Positions 35,439-48,849 are shown, numbered from the stretch's first letter. The stretch: DNA of 64,000 nt from Panorpa germanica (GCA_963678705.1 OY783216.1:2666001-2730000); one strand, 5' to 3'. Numbers and translations: made by a program. Notes: generated from the letters alone by a model not told the origin.

Positions 35439-36611
35439 ATGGATTCAACACTGAACAAATATCCCCCCCAACGGGATTTTTACAAAATGGAGCCGGAGCA
35501 AGGTCAAAGCCGGATGTCAACTTGGAGAGTAATCCTAAATCTAGCCACAATCATAGGAACAGTGGATATTACCTTAAGACTTATTTTATTTGCATTAAAG
35601 GCAATGCTAAACAGCTTTCTGTTCAGCATGTTTATATTTATGTTCCAAGTGGTAGCTAACCTCAAAGTGTGGAATGAAGATTTAAACCAAAATCAAGAAG
35701 CGCCTCAACAACAGGAGAAGCACAACCAAACGTACAAGGCAGCAGAGATAATGTATAAAGCTGCAACGGGGGAGTCGCTAACGGATATAATACTACAAGC
35801 TGCTCTGGATGAAGATGCTTTAGCCAAAAGAAATAAAAACATTAAGGAAACAGAAAAGATGGCCAAAAAGTTAGCTTCCTCTTTGGAAGCGGGTAATAAT
35901 AAAAAGGTCATCCAGACAATACAAAGCTTAGTTTCTATTAACAATGAGAAGGTTACGAAGAATACAGAAAAACATGTAACAAAGAAAGAAATAAAAGCAT
36001 CTAAAGATTCTGAGGATGTATTAGCAAAGATTCCAAACGAAGAAAATCATGTTGCCAAAGAAAATAATTCATTTAATGCAATATTTAAAAGATCTAAAGA
36101 AAGGAAATTAAATGATACTCGCAAAAAGGAAATCGAAAAAATAAATTTAGAAGAATTACCACCGACTCTTTCTGCTGCGCCGCTTCCAAGGCTTTCTTAT
36201 CAGGATGTTTTAAAAGAAATAGAAAGAGAACGTTTGGAAAATTTGAGAAAATCGTATAGCATCAATGAAAATATACCTGAAGAATTAAGAAAGTCTTCTG
36301 AAGTTATTACATCCATAAGACAACAGCAACAAACATTTTATCCAGATGAAGAAACTTTCACAGATATTCCGGAAATATCTGCTAAGAATGTTTCAAATCC
36401 AATTTACGTTCCAGAGAACAGGCAGCGAGTAGGTTTCATTGAATGTTTCTCAGAACCGTCCAATGAAGAACGAGTGATTCCTAATGAAGAAGATACCAGC
36501 AAGATAACGAAGAAGAAATCATTCCTAAGAAGGAAGTTTAGTAAATTAAAGAAAGGATTGAAGATATCACGGAAAAATAGTTTTTCTAAAAGTGGTAGTA
36601 AACACAAATGA
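35439..36611 (+). CDS. Novel 390-aa protein: one membrane segment and a long charged tail (TM-C)
   Basis: Unrecognised. A single long coding exon follows the acceptor TATTATTTCAG (AG at 35434-35435), three bases before this ATG. Residues ~31-73 are hydrophobic (VILNLATIIGTVDITLRLIL then FALKAMLNSFLFSMFIFMFQ). Residues 80-300 are highly charged and rich in Lys and Glu, with probable coiled-coil or disordered stretches. The C-terminus is very basic (KKKSFLRRKFSKLKKGLKIS). The hydrophobic part resembles the 28417 and 31371 proteins (NLATIIG against NIALAIG; LNSFLFSMF against VNSILGMYF). A membrane-anchored protein with a large cytoplasmic or nuclear-facing tail is the plain reading. The ATG may be internal if the upstream exon at 34076 is used. 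Length and open frame make it almost certainly a gene. Confidence 0.82.
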   Translation: MDSTLNKYPPQRDFYKMEPEQGQSRMSTWRVILNLATIIGTVDITLRLILFALKAMLNSFLFSMFIFMFQVVANLKVWNEDLNQNQEAPQQQEKHNQTYKAAEIMYKAATGESLTDIILQAALDEDALAKRNKNIKETEKMAKKLASSLEAGNNKKVIQTIQSLVSINNEKVTKNTEKHVTKKEIKASKDSEDVLAKIPNEENHVAKENNSFNAIFKRSKERKLNDTRKKEIEKINLEELPPTLSAAPLPRLSYQDVLKEIERERLENLRKSYSINENIPEELRKSSEVITSIRQQQQTFYPDEETFTDIPEISAKNVSNPIYVPENRQRVGFIECFSEPSNEERVIPNEEDTSKITKKKSFLRRKFSKLKKGLKISRKNSFSKSGSKHK

Positions 36612-37952
36612 TAATTACGCTTGTTTAGTGAAGTAAAGAAAACTATTTTGATACTTTTATACCAGTGTACTATATATATTTTTGTAAAAAGATGACAATT
36701 TTGTAAATATATTATTAATTTATTATTTTTAAGAATAACGAGTATGTTACTATTTTATAATGTTAACATTCATGTGGCTGAGAACATTCCGTGGACATTG
36801 CACCCTTCATGCCAACGGTGAACAGACACACTTCAGTGATCATAACATGGGATGTTTCTACCCTTAGCTCATATATGAGGAAGCTGAAACTTGAGGTATA
36901 CCTTTAGTTTCAGCTTCCTTGTACAGATGCAGATGAGGCAACGCTTTAAAAAATAAAATAATACAATAATATACTTTTAGTTACATAAATTTGCTGTAAA
37001 TTGAATAGTATGATCAAACAACTTTCTTATCAGTTATCTGCTTATCAGATTACGTGTAGCATTGTGACCTCCATCTAGAGACGAATTAGAAATGTCACTG
37101 AATTCTCAAATGAACATTATATTGGCTCTCGGTCAGTGTGCTGTCTTAGTATTTATTGAAGCATGTAAGAATATTTGATGTCAATGTGTGTTATGAAATA
37201 TAAATAAAATAGTGATAATAATTTTAGAACAAGGCATTTTAAGGTTTGATCAATGCCAGTTGCCTAGTTAGGCACTGTGAATTATTTAACATTCATAAAT
37301 CTTTGAAATAAACAAATTAATATGTCAGTCAATTTGTAAATTTTTCATTTTTAAATTAAGTTTACGAAATGGTACGTACTGATTCAGACTTTTTATGCCT
37401 CAAGCGTTTTATCATGTTCCTCTTAAACAAATTTGTCTAATATTAATGTAGCATTTATATATCGAAACGTATTAATTACGTAAATTATACATTTTTATCG
37501 AGAAAATATAACTTACATAATTTTTGAATATAAATATTGTAAAGTTTTTACACAAAATCTTTAATGTCAGTGATATGCAAAACGATAATTACATTTTAAC
37601 TAATGTAATAGTAAATTTTACATCTCAATTACATAAATAAATTATGTTAAGAAGAAAATTGAAAGTATGTAATGCTCGCAAAGTGTATTTATGTATTTTA
37701 CCTTAAATAATATGATATTTCTCTTAAGCAAAACTACTAATATTTAATCTATATTTTAATTAAAGCTTTTAATCTTTAAAAAGGACTTTTTAAGATTCTG
37801 TAATGCTTAGAAGAGTGTCTTTGGTAGATGTATCGATTACGTAACAGGTAATTTTGTTACGTTAGATCAACCTTTAATACACGTAACTGAATTTAGCGTA
37901 AACAATTAAATGTAATAACATATTTGTAAAAGTGTTAAGTAAAATGTTAGTA
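36612..37952. other. Intergenic, no gene recognised
   Basis: AT-rich. A small hairpin at about 36880-36922 (GAGGAAGCTGAAACTTGAGG against its complement) is the only structure seen. Confidence 0.5.
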
Positions 37953-38166
37953 TAGTCCAAATCACGATAGTTCGGCGGTGTCTTATACTTAAAAGAGGTT
38001 ATAAGAGCGGTATAAATTTATAATACGATAATGAATTTTATCTTATTCGTTTCTATATACATCATAGAAAAATAAGTGAGTCAGTGCTTTTTAGTTGTAT
38101 CCGCAGTTTATACCCCACAACTTGTTTTAAGTATGAGTCGCCGCCGAACTCTCGTAATTTGAACTA
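37953..38166. repeat. TA-flanked MITE, TAGTCCAAATCACG ends (family D copy 1)
   Basis: A 214-bp element with ends TAGTCCAAATCACGATAGTT and TCGTAATTTGAACTA, and inner GTTCGGCGG/CCGCCGAAC arms. TA flanks both sides, as for Tc1/mariner-type insertions. It lies 104 bp upstream of the UGT-7 start codon. Copies are at 47197 and 60654. Confidence 0.9.
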
Positions 38167-38270
38167 TAGCTCATTTCGCGTTTAATTTCATATTAATACC
38201 TGCTCAAATTAAAAGGAATACTAATATTTATTTGCAGAGTTCTTAATTATTTTGTAATTACTGGTAAAAG

Positions 38271-41090
38271 ATGATGTTGAAGAATCTTGTTTCTCTTCTG
38301 CCAGTCGTAGCAGTGTTATGCATCCCAATTGCGCACTCTGCAAACATCCTGGGGTTAATTGGAATGCCATCTTTAAGCCATCACATCTGGACTTCACCTC
38401 TCTTCACTGCACTTGCACAACAAGGTCACAACGTGACCATACTTAGTGCACACACTGGAAACGGAAAGACTCCAAATCTTCATTACATAGAAATTGAAGG
38501 ACTGTACAACCAGTTGAGAATGTATTTTGAAAAAAATGATATTTCAGAAATGGCACAAAATAATCCTTTTTTAAATATACGACAAGGATATGAAAGGTTT
38601 GAATGGATTTGTACGTTAATGCTTCGTTCAAATGGATTCACAACACTGAGGAACTATCCGAAGGATTTTAAGTTCGATGTTATCATACATGACTTCACCA
38701 GCGGGCAATGCATGCTGGGATTTGTTCATCAGTTCAAGAATCCACCATTAATCTCGGTATGTTGCTATACCACTTAGACGTGAATCTTAGACGTGATCTT
38801 AGACGTGAATCTTTCCACAAATTTTATGTTTGAGGTTGAGTGCCATTTCTTTAGACAGTTTTTAATCTCATACAGATTACGATGTTGCTTTTGAACTTTC
38901 AATTTCAGTAAATACTTTAAAATATATATTTCAGATAACAGCGTTAAACATGCCTTCCTACACGCCATTTGTATCTGGAAATCCCCAATTTCCAGCTTAT
39001 GTACCACTGATGCCTCTACCATATCCTTCGGAGATGAGTTTCCCGCAACGTGCCATGAACCTCGTGTGTCACTTATATGATAGATTCACAAGGTATTACA
39101 TCTACATGCCATCGGTGAACAAAATGACATCTAGTTACTTTGGAAAAGATTTACCAGATCTAACCCTTATCGAACAAACCACCGTGCTAACATTCGTCAA
39201 CACGGATCCTAGCATTGATATTGCACAACCCTTACTGCCAAGTGTCATAGAAGTTGGTGGAATTCATATCAAACCTCCTAAAACCACCAAAGTAAGTCCC
39301 CTGTAAGTAAGTATTCCGTCCCTACAAACAATTTTGATCGGAATCCAATTAGATGCGAATCGTATCACTCTGAATAGTGATTGGAATCCTATTAGACATT
39401 AGTGTGACATTACATGAAGCTTTGGACAGGATGTCTGAACCGGTCGGTACGCTCCGTACCCCCTCTGACTGCTTTCCTAATACTTTCCAAACGAGGTTTG
39501 CCGAGGTGCAAGTCGTGGTACTACACAGTACTACCACATATGTTCTCCCGAACACTGTGTGACTACTGTCTAACCGCTCTCTGATACGAGATTGCTAAGA
39601 TACGACAAATTGTTTGTAGGGCTGTATATATATATATTGCACATACATGAAATGAATAAACATGACAGTACATACTATGTACATGTAGAAATATTTAAAT
39701 ATGCATATGCATATGACATACAGTGTAGCTTTTACATCACAACAGCATGTGTATCCAAATCTTCTGGGTACTTCAAATAAATAAACTAACTATAAATGTT
39801 TTGTTTCTAGAACTTAGGAAAATTATCAGATATCTTAAACGAAGACAAGGAAGTCATTTTCTTTAGTTTGGGGTCAAATATTCGTAGCGATTTAATTACG
39901 CCTACAAAAATACAAATGTTTTGGGAAGCGTTTTCTAAATTTCCTGAATATAATATTTTATGGAAGTTTGAAAATGAACATCTGGAGAATATTCCAAAGA
40001 ACGTATTCATTCAGAAATGGATGCCGCAGAATGAAATATTATGTAAGACAAGATATCCCAGTAAACATTTTGGAGCATTTTGGAGTCACTTTGACATCAT
40101 ATTGGAGATGCGTATGATTTTTTTGTCATGAAAGAGTTCATTTATAGTTCAGTTTCTCACAATCTTTCATATGAAATGTCTGTTTTATCGGCTACAGGTG
40201 ACGGAACAACTCCACCTGTCGGAATACAAATGAAGACAAAGTTGATGCAAACTATAATTGAAGTGAAATAGTGATAGAAACGTCACCAAATAGGGCACTT
40301 CACCAAATGTTTACTGGGATTCCAAATGGTTAATCTTTCTTTCTGGCTTCTTGAAATTTATAAATGTTTTGTCTGTTGTAGCCTCTCCAAAAGTAAAATT
40401 GTTTATAACTCATGCTGGAATGCTAAGTACACAGGAAGCCGTGTACCATGGAGTTCCAATGCTGGGAATGCCTTTCTTTATTGACCAGCATCAAAATCTG
40501 CATAAGAGCGTCATGGCAGGCGTGGCAGAAAAACTAGATTATAATAATTTGAGCGTGGAACTAATTGTAGAAAAAGTTCATGCAATTTTAACTAACCCTA
40601 GGTAAGAAAACAATATCCGCTTGTGTCAAACCTCTTTTCACGACAACGTTAATAATCATTTTGAAAAAATAAAATTATAATCTTATCTAGAAATACTGAT
40701 AGACAAAATTATCACTCTGTTGCCAGTGTTGCCAATATAAATGACAGCTGAGAACCTTTCAGAAACACTTGAAAATGATAACTTATTCAATCTTATACTT
40801 TCAGTTACCAAATAAACATAAAAAGAAGACAAGCTGCTTTTCGAAATAAACAAAACAGTCCTCTTGACACAGCTCTCTTCTGGGTGAACTACGTCATTCA
40901 AAATGAAGGAGCAGATCATCTTCAAACTGTTCTTGTGCAGATGCCATTATGGAAGCTTCTAATGCTCGATGTCATTCTAGCATTCATACTAATTACCATT
41001 TTAATTTCCATCGTGTTTAAAAAATTATTTCAAGTATTTTATAAAATAATTTCATCAGAAACGAAGACGAGTAATAAGAAGAATGATTAG
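38271..41090 (+). CDS. UDP-glycosyltransferase UGT-7
   Basis: Complete UGT of 526 aa with coding exons 38271-38756, 38935-39291, 39811-40042, 40382-40601 and 40805-41090. Residues ~1-23 are a signal peptide. SHHIW holds the probable catalytic His, VIIHDFTSGQC the acid partner, and LFITHAGMLSTQEAVYHGVP with FIDQHQN the UDP-sugar site. A C-terminal membrane segment and a KKND tail (KKXX) follow. Exon phases match the array at 0-26 kb but the sequence is clearly diverged, and three unrelated membrane-protein genes separate it. A CCCAGTAAAC element sits in intron 3 and a TA-flanked MITE just upstream. TTTATTTGCAG at about 38227-38237 is an acceptor-like site, so a non-coding first exon is likely. 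Confidence 0.95.
40057..40318. repeat. CCCAGTAAAC element copy 2 (2-bp TSD AT), UGT-7 intron 3
   Basis: A 262-bp copy, very similar to 1901-2152, flanked by AT on both sides. It starts 15 bp after the exon 3 donor. Confidence 0.9.
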
Positions 41091-41141
41091 CTTAGATTAG
41101 ATTTTTGGTAGCTTAAAGGTCTAAACATAGTGAGATGGATC

Positions 41142-41714
41142 CCCAGTAAACAATTTGGTGAAGTGCCCTATTTGGTGAAGTTCGAGTCACTCCTTTTTCA
41201 ACAAATATTTCTTTAATGGTAATAGACAGACGCTATCTCCCTCAATCCCCGAATATAATGTATATAAACGAAGATAGAATCTAGCGATGGTAAGACAGAG
41301 GTTTTAAACCTAACGCAGACCTGCCGAACGTGGATTTTTGAATCACCAAAACAATGTAAAAAACTAATATAACGAGTATTGTTGAAGATGAATAATATTC
41401 ATTAAAAAAATCACGATCCGTACTAAAGATTACATCTATTTATTTCTTCATTTAAATATTTATATTTTGCAGACTCTAAAAAGTAGAATTCCATTAAGTT
41501 TTATACCCCTGCTAGTGTCAAGTTTATAACTCCGGTCATAAATCATAAACCGACTCCGCTTTTAATTCAGCAGTGAACCGTCGTTGCAATGTCTGTAGCT
41601 CATAAAAAGGGCCTTTCCTATGAACGACTGAATAGAAAACGAACGCGTTCCAGACAAAAAACTCATGATATGTAATAGAAATTAAGTAGAATTTACTCCA
41701 AAATGTTTACTGGG
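41142..41714. repeat. CCCAGTAAAC element copy 3 (2-bp TSD TC)
   Basis: A 573-bp copy with the same ends, flanked by TC on both sides, about 50 bp after the UGT-7 stop codon. It is longer than the other copies; its interior partly matches the 60151 copy (CTATGAACGACTGAATAGAA). Confidence 0.85.
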
Positions 41715-42177
41715 TCTACACCGCACCGCAGAGGGGATACATTTACTGTACAATACTTTTAAACAACGCTAAATAAATAATACGTTTTTTTAACAATTTG
41801 TTTTTATTCAAGATAATTGCGTTATAAAATAATTACCAAAACCCATTAACTAAATTATAATTTAACAACAAGTTGAATTTAACACCTATGTTTAATTTTC
41901 CTAATTAATTTCTTGTTAGAAAAACGGCATGCTCTTATAATGTTCGGGAACAACTGAAAATAACAATTTAATTATGTGGAAAGTTTAGCAGGTTTGAATC
42001 TCGGCTTAAAGATTAAAGAATATCCGTTCAGTGAGCAGTTTGCAACGCATTCGATTTATCGTATAAACTGTGTAAACGTATAAGCAAGTGTACTAAAACA
42101 ATAACTGACACATCATTAAATTGCGGGTGATGCTAACAATAACACATTTATACGACAAACATGCGGATTCCATGCGG

Positions 42178-45100
42178 CTACCAAGAATGAGTGTTACCAT
42201 TAATAGCTACTTCTCGGGGTTTTCGTGAAATATTTGTATTCAAGAACAGCTCGATGTATCGGTGCTGCATGTGCCCCTTGTCCCTCTGCATTGCCTACGA
42301 CCACACAATGGTTGATTATTTTATACTTAAGATGAAACGATACTTGGACATTTTTTCTAGCGAAATATAGATGGCGATACTATACAGCAGGTTAAATATT
42401 ATCAACAAAAACCATGTTTCTTTTATGTTTAAATCGTTTTATGTAAGTAACTATAAACGCGAATCAAAATCTAATGCTATAATTAGTTAGATGAATAACG
42501 TATCTACATTTTAAGCTTTCTTCCACTGACTTTTAATGAGTTGGAACCGCAAAAATAAGTTTTGAAAATGAATATTGCTATATTTTCTAGTTAAATTCCA
42601 ATTTTTATAAAACTGGTAACATTTTTAAGGGTTTGTCATAAATTTTATAACTTTTATTTATGATACGTTATTCATCTAACTAATTGCAGCTTTAGATTTT
42701 GATTCGCGTTTATAGTTACTTACATAAAACGATTTAAACATAAAAAGAACATGGTCTTTTTGATAATATTTAACCTGCTGTATAGTATCGCCATCTATAT
42801 TTCGCGAGTCAAATATTACTGCTTCCAAATAACGTCTAAATACTGACTTGTATTGCTTCGTACTGGTTTCTAAACTCGACGTCCGCTTCCCCTGTAGATC
42901 GGCCGTTTGGTTCGTATTTAATCGTGACATTAATCGGAATGATCGGTTTGAAAAACTGAAATGAAATTCCATGAAGTAAATCAAGACAAACATAACCTCA
43001 AAAGTTTGAAATACTCACGTTTATAATATCACTGGTCTTTGCCTTAAATGGTAGCCCCCTCATATGCACATAGTGGATCATATTATCTCCGTAACCACCA
43101 TTATTCCCAGCAATTGCGTTCATCCATCCCATACCATTTCCATTGATATTATTGACGGCAGCCATTGTCGTCATTGGGGTCATCGTAGTCATTGGGGAAA
43201 TAACTCTGTCATGGATAACCCGTTGAATTGAGGGTGTAGGCATCCTGTCAACCATCACCTGTGGAGATAATCTTCCACTCCCTGCTACCCTCTCCATTTC
43301 AATAAGTTCTGTTGCCATGCCACGTGACCCGAGCCCTCCTACCACGTGTCCCAGCTCACTGGCCATGTGGCCACCTGATAAAATCCCTGTACGATCCACT
43401 GGGTTTGGTATTCCGTTATGTAAATTCCAATTATCATATTCCGCGTAATCTGCGGCAAACATTTGCAGTTTAGTATCGATTTTACATACATTAAATAGGC
43501 TTGTGTCCTCATTTTTTAGTGGTCGATTTTTCAATTGATGTTAATAAATGTGTATTGGCGTGTCTATTTTATTAAATATCTAAATGTTGATGGAGATATA
43601 GTAATTAAAAATTTGAATTGTAGTTTTAGCGCTAGAAATGGTCGGCCATATTTGTATGACGTGAAATGTATTTTAACATCAGTTATTTGTTGATTAGGTC
43701 AATACAGTTTTGTAGCTGTTGGTAGTCAAAACAATCAAATCAAGTCAAAGAATAATAAGTTTTTATTTTATTTAACCCTGTTACGGCAGACATAATAATG
43801 AAGTTTTATTGTTCCTTGAAATAACTGTAAATAATATTTGATATTTTGATATATAAATACATATGGCAGAGATTTATGAGCTGTAAGGTTGGTAACCTTA
43901 CACAAGGATTGTGATGTCACATGCATTTGGAATGTGTATAACGTTGAATCCCTTTAATAATTAAAGAGACAAAATGACTTTTTTAATTGTTAATATCTCT
44001 TAACATATAAGGAGTTATTAAAAAATAATTGAACATTTGAGGTTCTAGTAACTCACTTTATCAATATACACTTTCATAGAAATTAAGACATAGAACACAA
44101 GCCCATTGTTGCAGAGTTTTGTTTTACCTTTGTACACCCGAGGCCCCCTATTAATGCTAGGGAATCGACTAACTCGATAGACACTTCGTTCATAAGGGCC
44201 TAATCGCTGTTGAGGTGAAATTGGCGCTTCAGCAGGAAGAGTTAAAATAGCTGCAGGCGATCCTAGCTGATCTATATAGCGCGTGTCACAAAATCGACGA
44301 ACGTCAACTATCGAGCTTCGAAATATTTCAATGTACCTAGAATTTTAAGAATAGAAAATGTACTATCATCAACCTCACTGACTATTTTTGTCTCTTTTGT
44401 ACAAGGGAATTTTCTGTATCCAATTGAATCGACAAAAGAAAGAAGAGTTGTCCACAACCAAATACAGCTTAGTGCAAGTAAAAACAAGTGAAAATTACCT
44501 GTGCCCAATTTTTTCGCGGTGTTTCTTCAAAGCTAAGTCAGCATTTTCATTGCTGACAAACTGAACATATGCTTCGCCATTTGATCTTCCAGCAACATCT
44601 GTTACCAATGTTACACCGTTTGGTATTATCTCCAAACCTAAACAAATAATTGTTTTTTATAAGATAATGAACTGTGAGACTTAATGAGACAATTAATAGC
44701 ACTAAGTTACCTGAAAAGAAAGATGCGATTTCATCCTTGGTGCAATCAAATGGCAACCCTCTTAGTTTCACGCAAGCATCCTGTTTAAATTGTCTACCAC
44801 CTGTTTGCCGCCTGAGAGCCCATTCAAATTCAGACTGACGCGTTCTGAATACTAAAAAAGAAAAGTAATAAAAATATTATTCTAATCAAGATACTGTTGT
44901 CTTGCAAATAAACTATCTCATAATAGATGGCACCATACAAAAATCTTATCATTCTTTCATTTTATTCTTACTAAGCTATATAAAAACTAAATAACTAAAT
45001 TCTAAATAAATATAAAAATGTTAAGAAAGTTAGGTTAATTTATTTGATTTATATTTATTATAAAAAATACTTGGTGCTAGTATAGTTGCGGAACAGCAGG

Positions 45101-45507
45101 CGCAATAATAACCAACTTCAATTTTTTTTTTAAAGTATGACTGGAGCAAGTTGAAATACGACATTTATCAACATTATTACTTCATAATGGCGAACTATTA
45201 TTACTAAACATAATTAATTTTGAATACCTTCAATGTATCTATTTCCCATATGGTTTCTATCCCTTAAAAGGGCTTTAGCGACATCCTCAGAGCTTGCAAA
45301 CTCCACGTAAGCTTCACCCGTGGGCCTATTATCCCTGGACATGACAATATGAATACCCTTGGTACCGCCCGTTATTTCACAGTCACTAAAAAACTTCATT
45401 ATATCATCCGGTGTTGAACTCCACGGTAATCCACGTAACTTAACAATTGAATAGTGCAATGATTCCTCATTATCTTTTGGAGATTTGTTTGTTAGCTCCT
45501 CCGCCAT
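42178..45507 (-). CDS. glo: hnRNP F/H-type RNA-binding protein (Glorund-like)
   Basis: A seven-exon model on the minus strand gives 474 aa: 45507-45228, 44851-44711, 44637-44499, 44336-44128, 43449-43019, 42955-42848 and 42294-42178, in phase throughout. It has three quasi-RRM domains: qRRM1 at ~20-94 ([19 protein letters not shown]), qRRM2 at ~120-195 ([19 protein letters not shown]) and qRRM3 at ~383-455 ([37 protein letters not shown]). Residues ~250-380 are a Gly/Met-rich linker. This is the hnRNP F/H architecture, which binds G-rich RNA in splicing and translational control; the Drosophila member is Glorund. The exon 6 donor is the unusual GTCAGT. A family A repeat lies in the intron between exons 4 and 5, and a foldback element in the intron before the last exon. 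Gene symbol by resemblance. Confidence 0.9.
42330..42804. repeat. Foldback element family B copy 2, right end truncated
   Basis: Starts AGATGAAACGATACTTGGAC after TA and folds back to CCTGCTGTATAGTATCGCCA. The match stops about 44 bp before the exon 6 donor of the hnRNP gene. It is inside that gene's last intron. Confidence 0.85.
43494..44107 (+). repeat. Family A repeat in the hnRNP F/H gene intron
   Basis: Copy from AATAGGCTTGTGTCCTCAT to GAACACAAGCCCATT. It lies between coding exons 4 and 5 and fills nearly the whole intron (43450-44127). Confidence 0.92.
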
Positions 45508-46113
45508 TATTAGATTACCATTAGAATAAATTTAACAGAAAAATTAACGTTAACAAATAGATTTTTATTAAAAATATAATTACCGTGATTTGTAAACATT
45601 GAATGAGAATAAAAGACAAAAGTCATGTATATTACAAATCATATGTTTTCTTGGAATGCCTTGAATTAAATAATATATTAAGAAGGCCAACTTTAATATG
45701 AATATATTTTTTATAATATATAAATTAAAGAACAAATTATCTCATTCAAAATACTTATATTAAATTCAAATAATATTTCTTCCCGCATTTTTTCATTGTA
45801 TAGAAGAAAAATAAGAATATTTCTAATCTCTAAGCTGCATTGCCGCTGAAATATTATAAATGTCAAATGGACATGGTCTGTGTAAATAGTAAAATAAATT
45901 ATTAGTGCAATCTGTTTATTATTTTTATTTGCTTATGTTTAACTATAGTTAGAAAATTCACATTCTTTATGCAACATTTCTGCTATTGTTAAATAAACAG
46001 ATAAATTCAAATAAGTTTGAGGTTATATCTTTTAAATATAACATAAACACATAGATTTTTCAGTTGTATATAAATATTAATATATATTTGCTTAATAAAT
46101 TTCAACTGCTGCA
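45508..46113. promoter_or_regulatory. Divergent intergenic region, hnRNP F/H and thymidylate kinase
   Basis: 606 bp of AT-rich sequence separate the two start codons, which face away from each other. It should contain both promoters and 5' leaders. No specific motif stands out. Confidence 0.5.
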
Positions 46114-47043
<930 letters not shown>

Positions 47044-47196
47044 GAGTTAGACTATAATAATCCTTTACAAAATAGGCTCAAAGGTTGATCCTTTAAATTT
47101 GCATTTAGACTTCGAGGCGTTTATCAAACGAAATATAACATTGTAGTTAAAATAACTTGAAAAGAACGGGTTGACTTTCTAGTAAGCTAAAAATAT

Positions 47197-47407
47197 AGTC
47201 CAAATCACGATAGTTCGGCGGCGACTAATACTTAAAAGAGATTATAAGAGCGGTATAAATCTATAATATGATAATGAATTTTATATTATTCGTTTCTATA
47301 TACATTATAGAAAAATAAGTGAGTCACTGCTTTTTAGTTGTATCTGCAGTTTATACCCCACAACTTGTTTTAAGTGTGAGTCGTCGCTGAACTCGTAATT
47401 TGAACTG
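47197..47407. repeat. TA-flanked MITE family D copy 2
   Basis: TAGTCCAAATCACGATAGTT to TCGTAATTTGAACTG, flanked by TA on both sides. It lies about 150 bp downstream of the thymidylate kinase stop codon. Confidence 0.88.
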
Positions 47408-47409
47408 TA

Positions 47410-48210
47410 CTTGGCTTCATTAATGCTTAAAGGCTTAATGTATGCACATTAAGTATGAACCCAAAGGATTGCAAAGATTTGTCTGAAGGTTCTTTTGAAT
47501 AAGTGTCTTAATTTACTGTTTTATAGATTATTTGATATAGCGTAAAATAAGTTTAGTTTGTTACTGTAATTATATTCATTCTTGAAATTCATCAGAAAGT
47601 ACAAATATTAAGATGTGTAGTAAGTATTAGAACAAAATAAAGATTAACGCAACTAGGTAACTCAAAAATTAACATTTAGATAAAAATAACACAGGTTAAC
47701 CGAATATATCTCACATATCGATACGATAGTGCAGAGATGGTCTTTTGAAAGCTAATGCTAATATTGTCAATAATATTCCTTTCAGCTACGGTTAAATAAA
47801 AGATGGCTAAGAGCACTGATATTTTGTTATAGGAAATATTGTATAAATACATTTTTAAATAAATATATACCTTAGTCTTTTATTTAATTGTTTATATATT
47901 TTTAAATTTGTTATTAAAAGTGGATTATTAGGAGTTTGTTGCTGTGTAAACAATTTTACGTAATATGTTTTGTGACATATTTTACTGCTTTTTGAAAAAT
48001 AGATAAACTTCTGCTCCTTAGCATACTTATAAAACTTCTTAAGAACATCTTTTTATGGATTATGAGATCTTAAGAATTCCTTTTATAATAAAAAGCTTTT
48101 AGAATAGTTATAAACATTGATACTTATAAAGACAAATACCAAATATATATTTTCCAGTGATAATTTCAGTACTCTGTAAAACTAAAAGAAAAGATATTGA
48201 TGGTTGAAGG
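47410..48210. other. Intergenic, no gene recognised
   Basis: AT-rich, with no supported coding frame. It presumably includes the thymidylate kinase 3' UTR. Confidence 0.5.
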
Positions 48211-48849
48211 AATGGGCTTGTGTCCTCATTTTTTAGTGGTCGATTTTTCAATTGTTGATTGAAATTGATGTTAATAAATGTGTATTGGCGTGTCTATTTT
48301 ATTAAATATCTAAATGCAGACGGAGATATAGTAATTAAAAGTTTGAATTGTAGTTTTAGCGCTAGAAATGGTCGGCCATATTTGTATGACGTGATATGCA
48401 TTTTAACGTCAGTTATTTGTTGAGTAGGTCAGTGCTGTGGTAATGTTTTGTAGCTGTTGGTAATCAAATAATCAAGTCAAATCAAAGAATAATAAGTTTT
48501 TATTTTATTTAACCCTGTTACGGCAGACATAATATTGAAATTTTATTGTTCCTTGAAATAACTGTAAATAATATTTGATATTTTGATATATAAATACATA
48601 TAGCAGAGATTTATAATCTGTAAGGTTGGTAACCTTACACAAGGATTGTGATGTCACATGCATTTGGAGCTTGTACAACGTTGAATCCCTTTAATAATTA
48701 AAGAGACAAAATGACTTTTTTAATTGTTAATATCTCTTAACATATAAGGAGTTATTAACAAATAATTGAATATTTGACGTTCTAGTAACGCACTTTATCA
48801 ATATATAGTACACTTTTATAGAAATTAAGACATAGGACACAAGCCCATT
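48211..48849 (+). repeat. Family A repeat, full length
   Basis: AATGGGCTTGTGTCCTCATT to GGACACAAGCCCATT, 639 bp, among the best-preserved copies. Confidence 0.94.

Noticed and set aside
42676-42993. 105-codon minus-strand frame
   Set aside because: Different frame from the real qRRM3 exon (42848-42955) and runs into a foldback transposon.
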